Source: an uncultured Comamonadaceae bacterium (GTDB taxonomy: Bacteria; Pseudomonadota; Gammaproteobacteria; Burkholderiales; Burkholderiaceae). Taken from it: 6,379 nt of DNA. The DNA lies in the NCBI GenBank assembly GCA_946482115.1, contig CAMLQP010000174.1:1-6379 (forward strand), in the 5' to 3' direction. The translations under genes and the position numbers were made by a program. Shown here piece after piece: positions 1-5,573 of the stretch. Numbering within the stretch: position 1 is the stretch's first letter; every line of letters starts with the position of its first letter. The notes under the pieces are model-generated. The model did no database searches. It was not told where the DNA came from and saw nothing but the letters and a program-made list of their open reading frames with translations.

Positions 1-224
1 CCGTTGTGCACCACGCCGTGCAGCGAGGGCAGGCGCCCGGTCATCAGCGTGGCGCGGTTGGACATGCAGGTGGTGCTGGCCGCGTGGAAGCGGCTGGCGC
101 GCACGCCCTCGCGCGCCAGCGCGTCGATGTGGGGCGTGCGCAGCAGCGGATGGCCGGCGCAACCCAGGTGGTCGGCGCGCTGCTGGTCGGTCACGATCAG
201 CAGCACATTGGGTCGGGCGTTCAT
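1..224 (-). CDS. Sulfatase / alkaline-phosphatase-superfamily hydrolase, N-terminal 74 residues (runs off left edge)
   Basis: The N-terminus of a sulfatase, a hydrolase of sulfate (sometimes phosphate or phosphonate) esters. The first strand reads RPNVLLIVTDQQRADHLG, where Asp13 and Gln14 sit where the family binds its divalent metal. The LLRTPHIDALAREGVR segment is typical of the family. Residues 53-63 read CMSNRATLMTG, matching the C-x-(P/S)-x-R signature in which Cys53 would be converted to formylglycine. The gene continues past position 1, so substrate class cannot be judged. I chose ATG 224 because homologues usually start just before RPN, although no Shine-Dalgarno is visible. An in-frame ATG at 281 has an AAGGGG stretch just upstream and would add 19 residues unlike the family. 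No signal peptide is seen from either start. The gene lies downstream of the binding-protein gene on the same strand and is probably co-transcribed with it. Confidence 0.85.
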   Translation of the reverse strand, partial: MNARPNVLLIVTDQQRADHLGCAGHPLLRTPHIDALAREGVRASRFHAASTTCMSNRATLMTGRLPSLHGVVHN

Positions 225-245
225 GTGGGGATTGATCCGGGCGGG

Positions 246-282
246 GATGCCGTCGATCCGGCTTTGCCGGTCGGCCGGCATC
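246..282. repeat. Compound intergenic hairpin between tctC and the sulfatase gene
   Basis: The outer arms GATGCCG (246-252) and CGGCATC (276-282) are perfect inverted repeats. Nested inside is a second perfect hairpin, CCGGC-TTT-GCCGG (258-270). In the minus-strand transcript this folds as an interrupted stem-loop just 5' of the sulfatase start at 224. No T-run follows on either strand, so it does not look like a standard intrinsic terminator. A processing or RNA-stability element that sets the tctC:sulfatase ratio is possible, but this is inference. Confidence 0.45.
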
Positions 283-284
283 GT

Positions 285-320
285 CCCCTTGAGGGGGTGA
301 CGCCGAAGGCGGCGCGGGGG
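285..320. repeat. Candidate Comamonadaceae-type intergenic repeat (two small hairpins plus G-run)
   Basis: The block contains CCCC-TTGA-GGGG (285-296), CGCC-GAA-GGCG (301-311) and a GGGGG run (316-320), all within 45 bp of the tctC stop. From memory, very similar strings recur between genes in Comamonadaceae genomes. There is only one copy in this window, so repetition cannot be shown here. It could act as a 3'-end structure for tctC mRNA. Confidence 0.4.
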
Positions 321-329
321 TGGTCCATG

Positions 330-1313
330 TCAGTCGGCGGTGATCTTGAACTGGCGGATCAGGGTGCCGTAGCGCTGGTAGTCGGCGCGTGTCTTGTTGG
401 CGAAGAATTCGCGCGACTCGGTGTGCACGACCTGGCTCATGGTCCTGAATTGTGCGGCCACCTCGGGCTGCCTGAGCGCGTCCATGAAAGCGCGGTGGAT
501 GTCGTCGGCCAGCGCAGCAGGCATGCCCTTGGGGCCGTAGACGCCGAACCAGATGTCGGTTTCCACGCCCGCGAAGCCTTGTTCGGCCATGGTGGGCACG
601 TTGGGCAGCAGCGGGCTGCGGGCCTTGTCCACGGTGGCCAGCGGCACCAGCTTGCCGGCCTCGATCAGCGGCCGGGCCACCGGCAGGCCCAGGTAGGTCA
701 GCTTGACGTGGCCGCCCAGCACGTCGTTGATGGCGGGGGTGGTGCCCTTGTACGGCACATGGTCCAGGTGCAGGCCGGCGACGTGGTTGAACAGCTCGCC
801 CGCGATGTGCATGGGGGTGCCGTTGCCCGAGCTGGCGTAGCTCAGGCCCTTGTCGGAGCGGGCGCGGGCGGCGAGTTCGCGCGCGTCCTTCACGCCCAGT
901 CCGGGGTGGGCCAGCAGCAGCATGGACGAGGACGACAGCAGCGCGACGGGTGTGAAATCGGTGACCACGTCGGCCGACTTCTGGGCGCCAGGCGGCAGCA
1001 CGTGCGGCGCCATGGTGAAGGTGTTGGGCGTGACCAGCAGCGTGTGGCCGTCCGGCTCGGCCCGGGCCACGGAATCGTTGCCCAGGTGGCCGGCGGCGCC
1101 AGGCTTGTTGCTCACGATCACCGGCGTCTTCCAGCGCGCCTGCAGCTGCTGCCCCAGCAGGCGGGCGATCTGGTCGGGCGCGCCCCCGGCGGGAAAGGAG
1201 ACGACCAGCGTGACCGGCTTGCCCGGCTGCGTGGGCATGGTCTGGGCGGTCGCCAGGCCGGTGCCCAGCGCGAGGGCGGCGGCGATCAGGGGCATGGAGG
1301 GGGGACGGTGCAT
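330..1313 (-). CDS. Bug/TctC-family periplasmic solute-binding protein
   Basis: A 327-residue extracytoplasmic binding protein of the Bug (TctC) family, which captures small carboxylates or related compounds for tripartite tricarboxylate transporters. Residues 1-23 look like a Sec signal peptide: a short basic start, hydrophobic IAAALALGTGLA, and an A-T-A cleavage site before Gln24. Family blocks follow in order: VTLVVSFPAGGAPDQIARLL (34-53), VIVSNKPGAAGHLG (65-78), ARAEPDGHTLL (83-93), SYASSGNGTPMHIAGELF (158-175), DHVPYKGTTPAINDVLGG (184-201) and PNVPTMAEQGF (237-247). The length is normal for the family. ATG 1313 was chosen because GGAGAG (1319-1324) sits 5 nt upstream and the signal peptide starts there; the frame stays open back to 1400 but that extension runs through the promoter region. 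No tctA/tctB membrane genes are in view; many Burkholderiales Bug proteins are such orphans. The ligand cannot be predicted from sequence; the sulfatase next door hints at an ester-linked or sulfated compound. Confidence 0.93.
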   Translation of the reverse strand: MHRPPSMPLIAAALALGTGLATAQTMPTQPGKPVTLVVSFPAGGAPDQIARLLGQQLQARWKTPVIVSNKPGAAGHLGNDSVARAEPDGHTLLVTPNTFTMAPHVLPPGAQKSADVVTDFTPVALLSSSSMLLLAHPGLGVKDARELAARARSDKGLSYASSGNGTPMHIAGELFNHVAGLHLDHVPYKGTTPAINDVLGGHVKLTYLGLPVARPLIEAGKLVPLATVDKARSPLLPNVPTMAEQGFAGVETDIWFGVYGPKGMPAALADDIHRAFMDALRQPEVAAQFRTMSQVVHTESREFFANKTRADYQRYGTLIRQFKITAD

Positions 1314-1318
1314 GGCGG

Positions 1319-1324
1319 CTCTCC
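1319..1324 (-). promoter_or_regulatory. Ribosome binding site of the tctC-type gene
   Basis: GGAGAG on the minus strand, 5 nt before ATG 1313. It decides the start over the longer open frame that reaches 1400. Confidence 0.75.
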
Positions 1325-1366
1325 GGTGGGGTGAAGGCACTTTACCGATCGGCCCGGTGGCGTCAT

Positions 1367-1380
1367 AGTGGCGGTCCACT
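1367..1380. promoter_or_regulatory. Inverted repeat in the divergent spacer (possible operator)
   Basis: AGTGG-CGGT-CCACT is a perfect 5-bp dyad. It overlaps a TATGAC-like -10 hexamer for the leftward gene (minus strand, 1362-1367), so a protein bound here could control tctC transcription. It abuts the second dyad at 1380-1394. No transcription start is known, so the role is inferred from position. Confidence 0.4.
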
Positions 1381-1394
1381 TGAAACAGCTGCAA
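1380..1394. promoter_or_regulatory. Candidate LysR-type binding box (T-N11-A)
   Basis: The 15-mer TTGAAACAGCTGCAA has TTG/CAA ends, a CAGCTG core and partial dyad symmetry (5 of 7 pairs). It fits the T-N11-A rule for LysR-type regulators (T1381 to A1393). It lies 18 bp from the lysR start and about 65 bp from tctC, as expected for an autoregulatory site. The first six bases also look like a -35 element (TTGAAA), and TGTAAA follows after 17 bp. That would place a lysR transcription start almost on its ATG (near-leaderless), so the promoter reading is weak. Confidence 0.45.
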
Positions 1395-1411
1395 GCCCAA
1401 TTTGTAAATCC

Positions 1412-2371
1412 ATGGACCGCCTGCGCCTCATCACCACCTTCCTGGCCGTGGCCCAGGCCGAGAACTTCAGCCGCGCCGCGCGGGAGCTGCTGGTTTCACC
1501 CCAGGCGGTGAGCGCGCAGATGTCGCAGCTGGAGGCCTGGCTGGGCGTGCGCCTGTTCCAGCGCACCACGCGCCGCGTGGCGCTGACCGAGGAGGGCCGC
1601 CTCTTCTTCGAGCGCTGTCGCGGTGGCCTGCAGCTGATCGAGCAGGCCGAGCTGGAGCTGCGCGAGCGCCGCGACGACGCGGTGGGCAGCGTGCGCGTGG
1701 TGGCGAGCCAGAGCCTGGGGCAGGTGCTGGTGGCGCCCCTGGTGGCGCGCTTTTGCGGGCTGTACCCGCGCCTGCAGGTGGAGCTGGTCACGCAGAACCA
1801 GATGCCCGACATGGTGGATCTGGGCGTGGACGTCGGCGTGATCGGCGGCCCGCTGCCGAGCAGCTCGCTGGTGGCACGGCGCGCGGGGCGCTTCACCCAT
1901 GTGCTGTGCGCGTCGCCCGACTACCTGCGGCGCCACGGCATGCCGGCCGAGCCGCAGGCGCTGGCCCGGCACCGCTGCATCGGCCTGCGCCACCCGCGCA
2001 CTGGCCGGGTCTGGCCCTGGACCTTCCAGCAGGGCAGCCGCGTGGTCACCGTGGAGCCCGCGCTGGACATGCTGACCCCGGACCCGGCGGTGCAGCGCCA
2101 GCTGGTGCTGCACGGCGCCGGCATCGCGCAGATCGCCGACTACTTCGCCCGGCCTCATCTGGCCAGCGGCGCGCTGGTGGAGCTGCCGCTGGGCTATGCC
2201 GGGCCGCGCATCGACGTGCATGTGTTCCTGCCCCAGCGCGACCAGGTGCCCCGGCGCACCCGGCTGCTGCGCGATTTCCTGTACGACGGCCTGAAGGCGG
2301 CGCTGGATGGCCGTCTGGTGGCCCCGCCGGCGGCAGACGCCGTGATGCCCGATCAGGCCGCGGGCGGCTGA
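1412..2371 (+). CDS. LysR-type transcriptional regulator
   Basis: A 319-residue LysR-family DNA-binding regulator of normal length. The N-terminal winged helix-turn-helix spans about residues 1-60: MDRLRLITTFLAVAQAENFS, then AARELLVSPQAVSAQMSQLE as the helix-turn-helix, then LGVRLFQRTTRRVALTEEG. A linker helix follows (about 64-90). The substrate-binding effector domain begins at VGSVRVVASQSLGQ (91-104) and includes SSLVARRAG (151-159), FTHVLCASPDYLRRHG (161-176), the LVLHGAGIAQIADYF segment (231-245) and a conserved LPL near the end. ATG 1412 was chosen because the family starts with MDRL-like sequences directly before the HTH; an in-frame GTG at 1331 would add 27 residues lying over the divergent promoter. 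No good Shine-Dalgarno precedes 1412. It is divergent from the tctC/sulfatase pair, and in this family such a layout usually means it controls those genes and itself. The effector is unknown. Confidence 0.95.
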   Translation: MDRLRLITTFLAVAQAENFSRAARELLVSPQAVSAQMSQLEAWLGVRLFQRTTRRVALTEEGRLFFERCRGGLQLIEQAELELRERRDDAVGSVRVVASQSLGQVLVAPLVARFCGLYPRLQVELVTQNQMPDMVDLGVDVGVIGGPLPSSSLVARRAGRFTHVLCASPDYLRRHGMPAEPQALARHRCIGLRHPRTGRVWPWTFQQGSRVVTVEPALDMLTPDPAVQRQLVLHGAGIAQIADYFARPHLASGALVELPLGYAGPRIDVHVFLPQRDQVPRRTRLLRDFLYDGLKAALDGRLVAPPAADAVMPDQAAGG

Positions 2372-4023
2372 GACGCCGGCCCGGCCCGGAGCCGGAGCAC
2401 CTGTGCGATGTCCGCGATGCGCGGCAGCAGCGCGTGGGCGCCACTGGTGTCCTGGACCTCGATGCGCTGGTCGAACTCGTGGAGCAGCGCGCTCAGCTCG
2501 ACCAGGTCGAGTTCGAGACCTTCGGCGTCGGCCAGTGCCACCTGGAGCTCTTCGCGCAGCCGGGCCGAAACCGGCCAACCGGCGCCGGCCGGCTCCAGGC
2601 GCCAGCGCGTCCAGTCCATCAGCCAGAGCTGGCCCTCGGCATCCTGAGCCATCGGGCGCGCGCCCAGTTGCGGCAGCACCAGGCGCAGCGGGCAGGCCGC
2701 CAGCTGTGCCCGGATGACGGGCCAGGCCAGGATCAGCGTGTCGAGCGCGCGTGAGGGCTCAGGTTCCAGGATGTCCTGTCGCATGGCGCTCAGCACCTCT
2801 GGCTGCAGCCGGTCGAGCAGGCAGGTGCGGCTGCGCAGGTAGCGCTCCTGCGTGGCGCGGGCCGGCGCGTGGTGCAGCAGCCGGGTCCTGAGCCAGCGCG
2901 CCGCGACCCGGCGCTGCTCGTCGGGCACCGGCGTCCATTCCGTCGACCACCGGAAGTAGTGGCAGGCAAACCCGTCGAGGGGCCTGCTGCCCAGCCAGGC
3001 GCAGGCGGGCAGGCGGTCGGCCTCGGCCGCCAGGAGGTCGTTTTCCTGCATGGCCAGGGCGTCGCGGGCATGGTCGAACACGCGCACGAACAGGCTGGAG
3101 GCCGGGTCGTCCTGGTCGATCAGGGTCCACTCGGCGATGTGGCCCCGGGCGGTCTTGCGCAGCCGGGGCGCAAGGCGCGCCGGCTGGCGGCCGTGGTGCC
3201 GCGCGAACAGCGTGCGCACGACCGCCACATGGGCCTCCACGGTCCAGAGCCGGTGAAAAGGCGAGGCCGCCGGTGCGGGCGCCCGCCAGGGTGCCGAGGC
3301 GACGAACAGCGCAAGGGTTTCGCCCCGGCGCCGCTGCAGGGCCCGGACGTGGGTGGCCAGGGCCGCGGCCTGGGCCAGCACCTGCCGGTACAGCATCAGC
3401 AGGAGCAGCAGGTGGAAGATCTGCCCCGGCGCGTCCGGCGAGTGGGTGGTGATGAGAATGCCGCAGGCCAGCAGGAAGCCGCCCACCACGAACGCCTGGG
3501 CGGCCAGCTGGGGGCGGCGCGATGGCGGCCCGGCCTGGGCCGGCGTCCAGCCGCCCGCCTGCGTGACGGCGCAGATGCCGGCCGCGATCCAGACCAGGGA
3601 CAGCACGGCGAGCAGCGGCATCTGCCACGCCAGCACCGCTACGGCCAATGCCACGAAAACCGCGGCGCCGGTGGCGCGCATCAGGTGTGTGTACAGCAGC
3701 TGGGCCAGCCGGTCCTGCTGGTTGAAGAGGCCCGTCTTGGCGGTGGTGGCGACCAGGCGGGCGGCCCCCTGGCGGGCGTGGCGCCCGACCAGCGCGTCGG
3801 CGCCGAGATAGGCGGCGTAGGCCGCCACCGTGGCCAGGGCCAGCGCCGCTGCCGTCTGGTGCAGCGACCAGGCGGCTGGCCAGCCTGGCAGCGGCAGGCC
3901 ACCGCCCAGCAGGGCCAGCATTTTCCAGGGCAGCCAGCTGGCCAGCAGCAGGGCGAGCTGCGCCGCCAGCAGGGCCGCGACACCGCCGGCCATGGCCACC
4001 GGCGTGTGCCGCGCGGCGGCCAT
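2353..4023 (-). CDS. Six-helix membrane protein: ABC-exporter-like transmembrane half fused to a degenerate kinase-like (APH-type) C-terminal half
   Basis: No named family recognised; 556 residues from ATG 4023. Hydrophobic stretches at about 8-40, 57-79, 117-134, 136-154, 174-192 and 200-225 give six helices, spaced as in ABC-exporter transmembrane domains. The loop after helix 2 (RHARQGAARLVATTAKTGLF) and the stretch after helix 6 (LYRQVLAQAAALATHVRALQ) also resemble them. No Walker A, signature or Walker B motif follows. Instead residues 290-480 recall aminoglycoside-phosphotransferase kinases: LFVRVF (311-316, Arg where the beta-3 Lys would be), a Glu-rich helix (327-338), a hinge-like GFACHYFRW (351-359), and LRLVLPQLGARPM then GQLWLMDWTRW (446-474). 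The last aligns with the LVHGDLHPGN...IDW pattern but lacks the catalytic His, Asp and Asn, keeping the later Asp (D470). A catalytically dead kinase-like domain is therefore inferred. The start is doubtful: TTG 4242 and ATG 4212 are in frame but their extension has poor codon use, and the best ribosome site serves 4109 in another frame. It converges on lysR, overlapping by 19 bp. Confidence 0.75.
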   Translation of the reverse strand: MAAARHTPVAMAGGVAALLAAQLALLLASWLPWKMLALLGGGLPLPGWPAAWSLHQTAAALALATVAAYAAYLGADALVGRHARQGAARLVATTAKTGLFNQQDRLAQLLYTHLMRATGAAVFVALAVAVLAWQMPLLAVLSLVWIAAGICAVTQAGGWTPAQAGPPSRRPQLAAQAFVVGGFLLACGILITTHSPDAPGQIFHLLLLLMLYRQVLAQAAALATHVRALQRRRGETLALFVASAPWRAPAPAASPFHRLWTVEAHVAVVRTLFARHHGRQPARLAPRLRKTARGHIAEWTLIDQDDPASSLFVRVFDHARDALAMQENDLLAAEADRLPACAWLGSRPLDGFACHYFRWSTEWTPVPDEQRRVAARWLRTRLLHHAPARATQERYLRSRTCLLDRLQPEVLSAMRQDILEPEPSRALDTLILAWPVIRAQLAACPLRLVLPQLGARPMAQDAEGQLWLMDWTRWRLEPAGAGWPVSARLREELQVALADAEGLELDLVELSALLHEFDQRIEVQDTSGAHALLPRIADIAQVLRLRAGPASQPPAA

Positions 4024-4024
4024 G

Positions 4025-4049
4025 AAAACCCCGGGCCACAAACCCGGGG
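4025..4049 (-). terminator. Terminator-like hairpin directly before the membrane-protein ATG
   Basis: In minus-strand RNA, a perfect 7-bp stem CCCCGGG/CCCGGGG with a 7-nt loop (TTTGTGG) is followed by TTTT, and then one base later by ATG 4023. By form this is a short intrinsic terminator. It lies about 220 nt after the moeA stop, so it could end the moa-mob-moe transcript. Yet no room is left for a promoter between it and ATG 4023. It may instead be an attenuator, a block on ribosome access, or part of a coding region if translation starts farther upstream. Confidence 0.4.
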
Positions 4050-4109
4050 GCGGGGCCGTGGCAGCAGCGCCGCATGCGCGCCGTGCTCGGTACCGTTGAA
4101 ACCGTCCAT
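4047..4109 (-). other. Upstream reading frame with strong ribosome site: leader peptide or frameshifted N-terminus of the membrane protein
   Basis: ATG 4109 has GAGGA (4116-4120) 6 nt upstream, the best ribosome site near the membrane-protein gene, and an in-frame TGA lies just before it. The frame starts MDGFNGTEHGAHAALLPRPRP with codons like those of its neighbours, while the membrane-protein frame over the same stretch uses rare codons such as AGG, GGA and CGA. It is one base out of register with the membrane-protein frame. One added base, or a -1 slip, in the C-rich run near 4045-4062 would join them into a protein of about 585 residues. Otherwise it is a short leader ORF; the frame stays open to 3681, but that part is only a shadow of the membrane gene. 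Confidence 0.4.
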
Positions 4110-4146
4110 TGCCTGTCCTCACTCCCTGACTGGTGCCGGCCCTTGT

Positions 4147-4192
4147 CCCGCCGGTGGGGCACCCGGCCGGTGGCAACGTGGCCACCGGCGGG
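4147..4192. repeat. Overlapping inverted repeats with two mutually exclusive pairings
   Basis: CCCGCCGGTGG (4147-4157) is a perfect 11-bp inverted repeat of CCACCGGCGGG (4182-4192). A second arm, GCCGGTGGC (4166-4174), can pair instead with GCCACCGGC (4181-4189) over a 6-nt loop. The right arm is shared, so only one stem can form at a time. It lies between moeA and the membrane-protein gene, in the probable 5' leader of the latter. No T-run follows either stem on either strand. A regulatory RNA switch is possible; chance pairing in GC-rich DNA is the alternative. Confidence 0.45.
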
Positions 4193-4268
4193 TTGCGGGA
4201 AGTGTCGTCCATTCGCCCGCGTTTGGGGCTGGAGCGAGACAATGGTTTACTTTTTTGGAGGTGCCGCG

Positions 4269-5573
4269 TCAGGCAGTGCCATCGAGCACCACGACATCGA
4301 CCCGGTCGCCCACGGCCACCGGGCCCTGGTCGTGGTGAAGAACGATGAGACCGTTGGCTTCGTGCATGGAACTCAGCACGCCGGAGCCCTGGTTGCCGGT
4401 GGGGCGCACCTGCAGCGTGCCGTCGGCGGCGCGGCTCACGATGCCGCGCTGGTACTCGGTGCGGCCCGGCTTCTTGCGCAGGGCTTCGAGGCAGCGGGCC
4501 TGCAGCGGCGGCGGGTGATCGGCCGCCGAACGGGGCAGGCCCATCATCGCCAGCAGGGCGGGGCGCACGAAGACGAGGAAACTGACCATGGTCGCGACCG
4601 GGTTGCCGGGCAGGCCGAACAGCAGCGCGCCGCCGCGCATGCGGCCCACCGCCAGCGGACGCCCGGGCCGCATGGCGATGCGCCAGAACGCGACCTCGCC
4701 GAGGCGTTCCATCATGGCGCGGGTGTGGTCGGCGTCGCCGGCGCTCACGCCGCCGCTGGTGACGATGGCGTCGGCCTGCTGGCCCGCGCGGCGCAGGGCG
4801 GCCTCGATCGCCACCGGGTCGTCGCGGACCACGCCGAGGTCAAGCACCTGCACCCCCAGCCGCGTCAGCAGCCCGTACACGGTGTAGCGGTTGCTGTCGT
4901 ACACCGCGCCCTCACGTGGCGCATCGCCCAGGCTCAGGATTTCGTCCCCGGTGGAGAAATAGGCCACCCGCAGGCGGCGGCGGACCTTCACCGTGGGCAG
5001 GCCGAGGCTGGCGAGCAGGCCCAGTGCCGCCGGGCCAAGCCGGTCACCGCCCTTCAGCGCGGCGCGGCCGGCCGACAGGTCTTCGCCCCGCAGCCGCCGG
5101 TTGGCGCCGCGCGCCACCGCCCCGGGCGGGATGGCGATGCCGTCGGGGGTGGTTTGCACCAGCTCCTGCGGCACCACCGTGTCCAGCCCGGCAGGCATGA
5201 CGGCGCCGGTCATGATGCGCACGCACCGGCCCGCGCCGACCGGGGCGGCCCCGGCCTGGCCGGCGAAGGAGGTGCCCTCGACCGGCCGCAGGTGCAGCGG
5301 CTGGCCGTCGCGAAGCTGGCCGCCGTCGAAGGCGTACCCGTCCATGGCGGCGTTGTCGTGTGGCGGCACGTCGAGCGGCGAGACCACGTCCTCGGCCAGC
5401 ACGCGGTCCAGCGCGTCGAGGACGCCCACCGTCTCGTCGCCCTGCACGGGCCGGGCCAGCCGTGCCACGCAGGCAGCGGCCAGCGGGACGCTCAGGTTGC
5501 CGGGGTCGTAGCCCGGCAGGTCGCCGAACAGGTGGTGCAGCGTGGGCGGGGTGTCAGCGTCGCTCGAGTTCAT
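4269..5573 (-). CDS. moeA: Molybdopterin molybdenumtransferase MoeA
   Basis: MoeA inserts molybdate into adenylylated molybdopterin in the cytoplasm, giving the active molybdenum cofactor. The 434 residues match the usual length (E. coli about 411). Signature blocks appear in order: EDVVSPLDVPPHDNAAMDGY (61-80), CVRIMTGAVMPAGLDTVVPQ (117-136), NRRLRGEDLSAG (158-169), LRVAYFSTGDEILSLG (201-216), YDSNRYTVYGLLTRLGVQVL (225-244), VVRDDP (248-253), TSGGVSAGDADHT (272-284), FWRIAMRPGRPLAVG (296-310) and LLFGLPGNPVA (317-327). The acidic residues known to matter in E. coli MoeA seem conserved: D78, D165, E211, the RDDP aspartates and D282. ATG 5573 lies inside the last codons of mobA, giving a 20-nt overlap that suggests translational coupling. 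An in-frame ATG at 5597 would add eight residues; neither start has a clear ribosome site. The gene is last of the moaA-mobA-moeA run, and no terminator directly follows its stop. Confidence 0.96.
   Translation of the reverse strand: MNSSDADTPPTLHHLFGDLPGYDPGNLSVPLAAACVARLARPVQGDETVGVLDALDRVLAEDVVSPLDVPPHDNAAMDGYAFDGGQLRDGQPLHLRPVEGTSFAGQAGAAPVGAGRCVRIMTGAVMPAGLDTVVPQELVQTTPDGIAIPPGAVARGANRRLRGEDLSAGRAALKGGDRLGPAALGLLASLGLPTVKVRRRLRVAYFSTGDEILSLGDAPREGAVYDSNRYTVYGLLTRLGVQVLDLGVVRDDPVAIEAALRRAGQQADAIVTSGGVSAGDADHTRAMMERLGEVAFWRIAMRPGRPLAVGRMRGGALLFGLPGNPVATMVSFLVFVRPALLAMMGLPRSAADHPPPLQARCLEALRKKPGRTEYQRGIVSRAADGTLQVRPTGNQGSGVLSSMHEANGLIVLHHDQGPVAVGDRVDVVVLDGTA

Noticed and set aside
6..1334. 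Long plus-strand open frame (442 codons) opposite tctC
   Set aside because: Composition is Gly/His/Gln/Arg/Val-rich with no recognisable domain. It is the antisense shadow of the clear TctC gene in GC-rich DNA.
1496..2578. Minus-strand open frame of 360 codons opposite lysR
   Set aside because: The LysR reading has all family motifs; this frame is Ala/His/Gln/Arg-rich and crosses the lysR-membrane gene boundary.
4024..4242. N-terminal extension of the membrane protein to TTG 4242 or ATG 4212
   Set aside because: The extension uses codons rare in the neighbours (AGG, GGA, CGA, ACA), runs through the inverted repeats, and reads as low-complexity sequence. Kept only as an alternative start.
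4240..4275. T6/A6 run after moeA as its intrinsic terminator
   Set aside because: The run reads as A6 in the minus-strand transcript and has no GC-rich stem before it, so it is not a terminator for moeA.
2869..4338. Plus-strand open frame of 489 codons opposite the membrane-protein gene
   Set aside because: Considered because the membrane protein is not a named family. The minus strand has coherent transmembrane segments and domain-like motifs, while this frame is repetitive Gly/Gln/Arg/His text typical of shadows.
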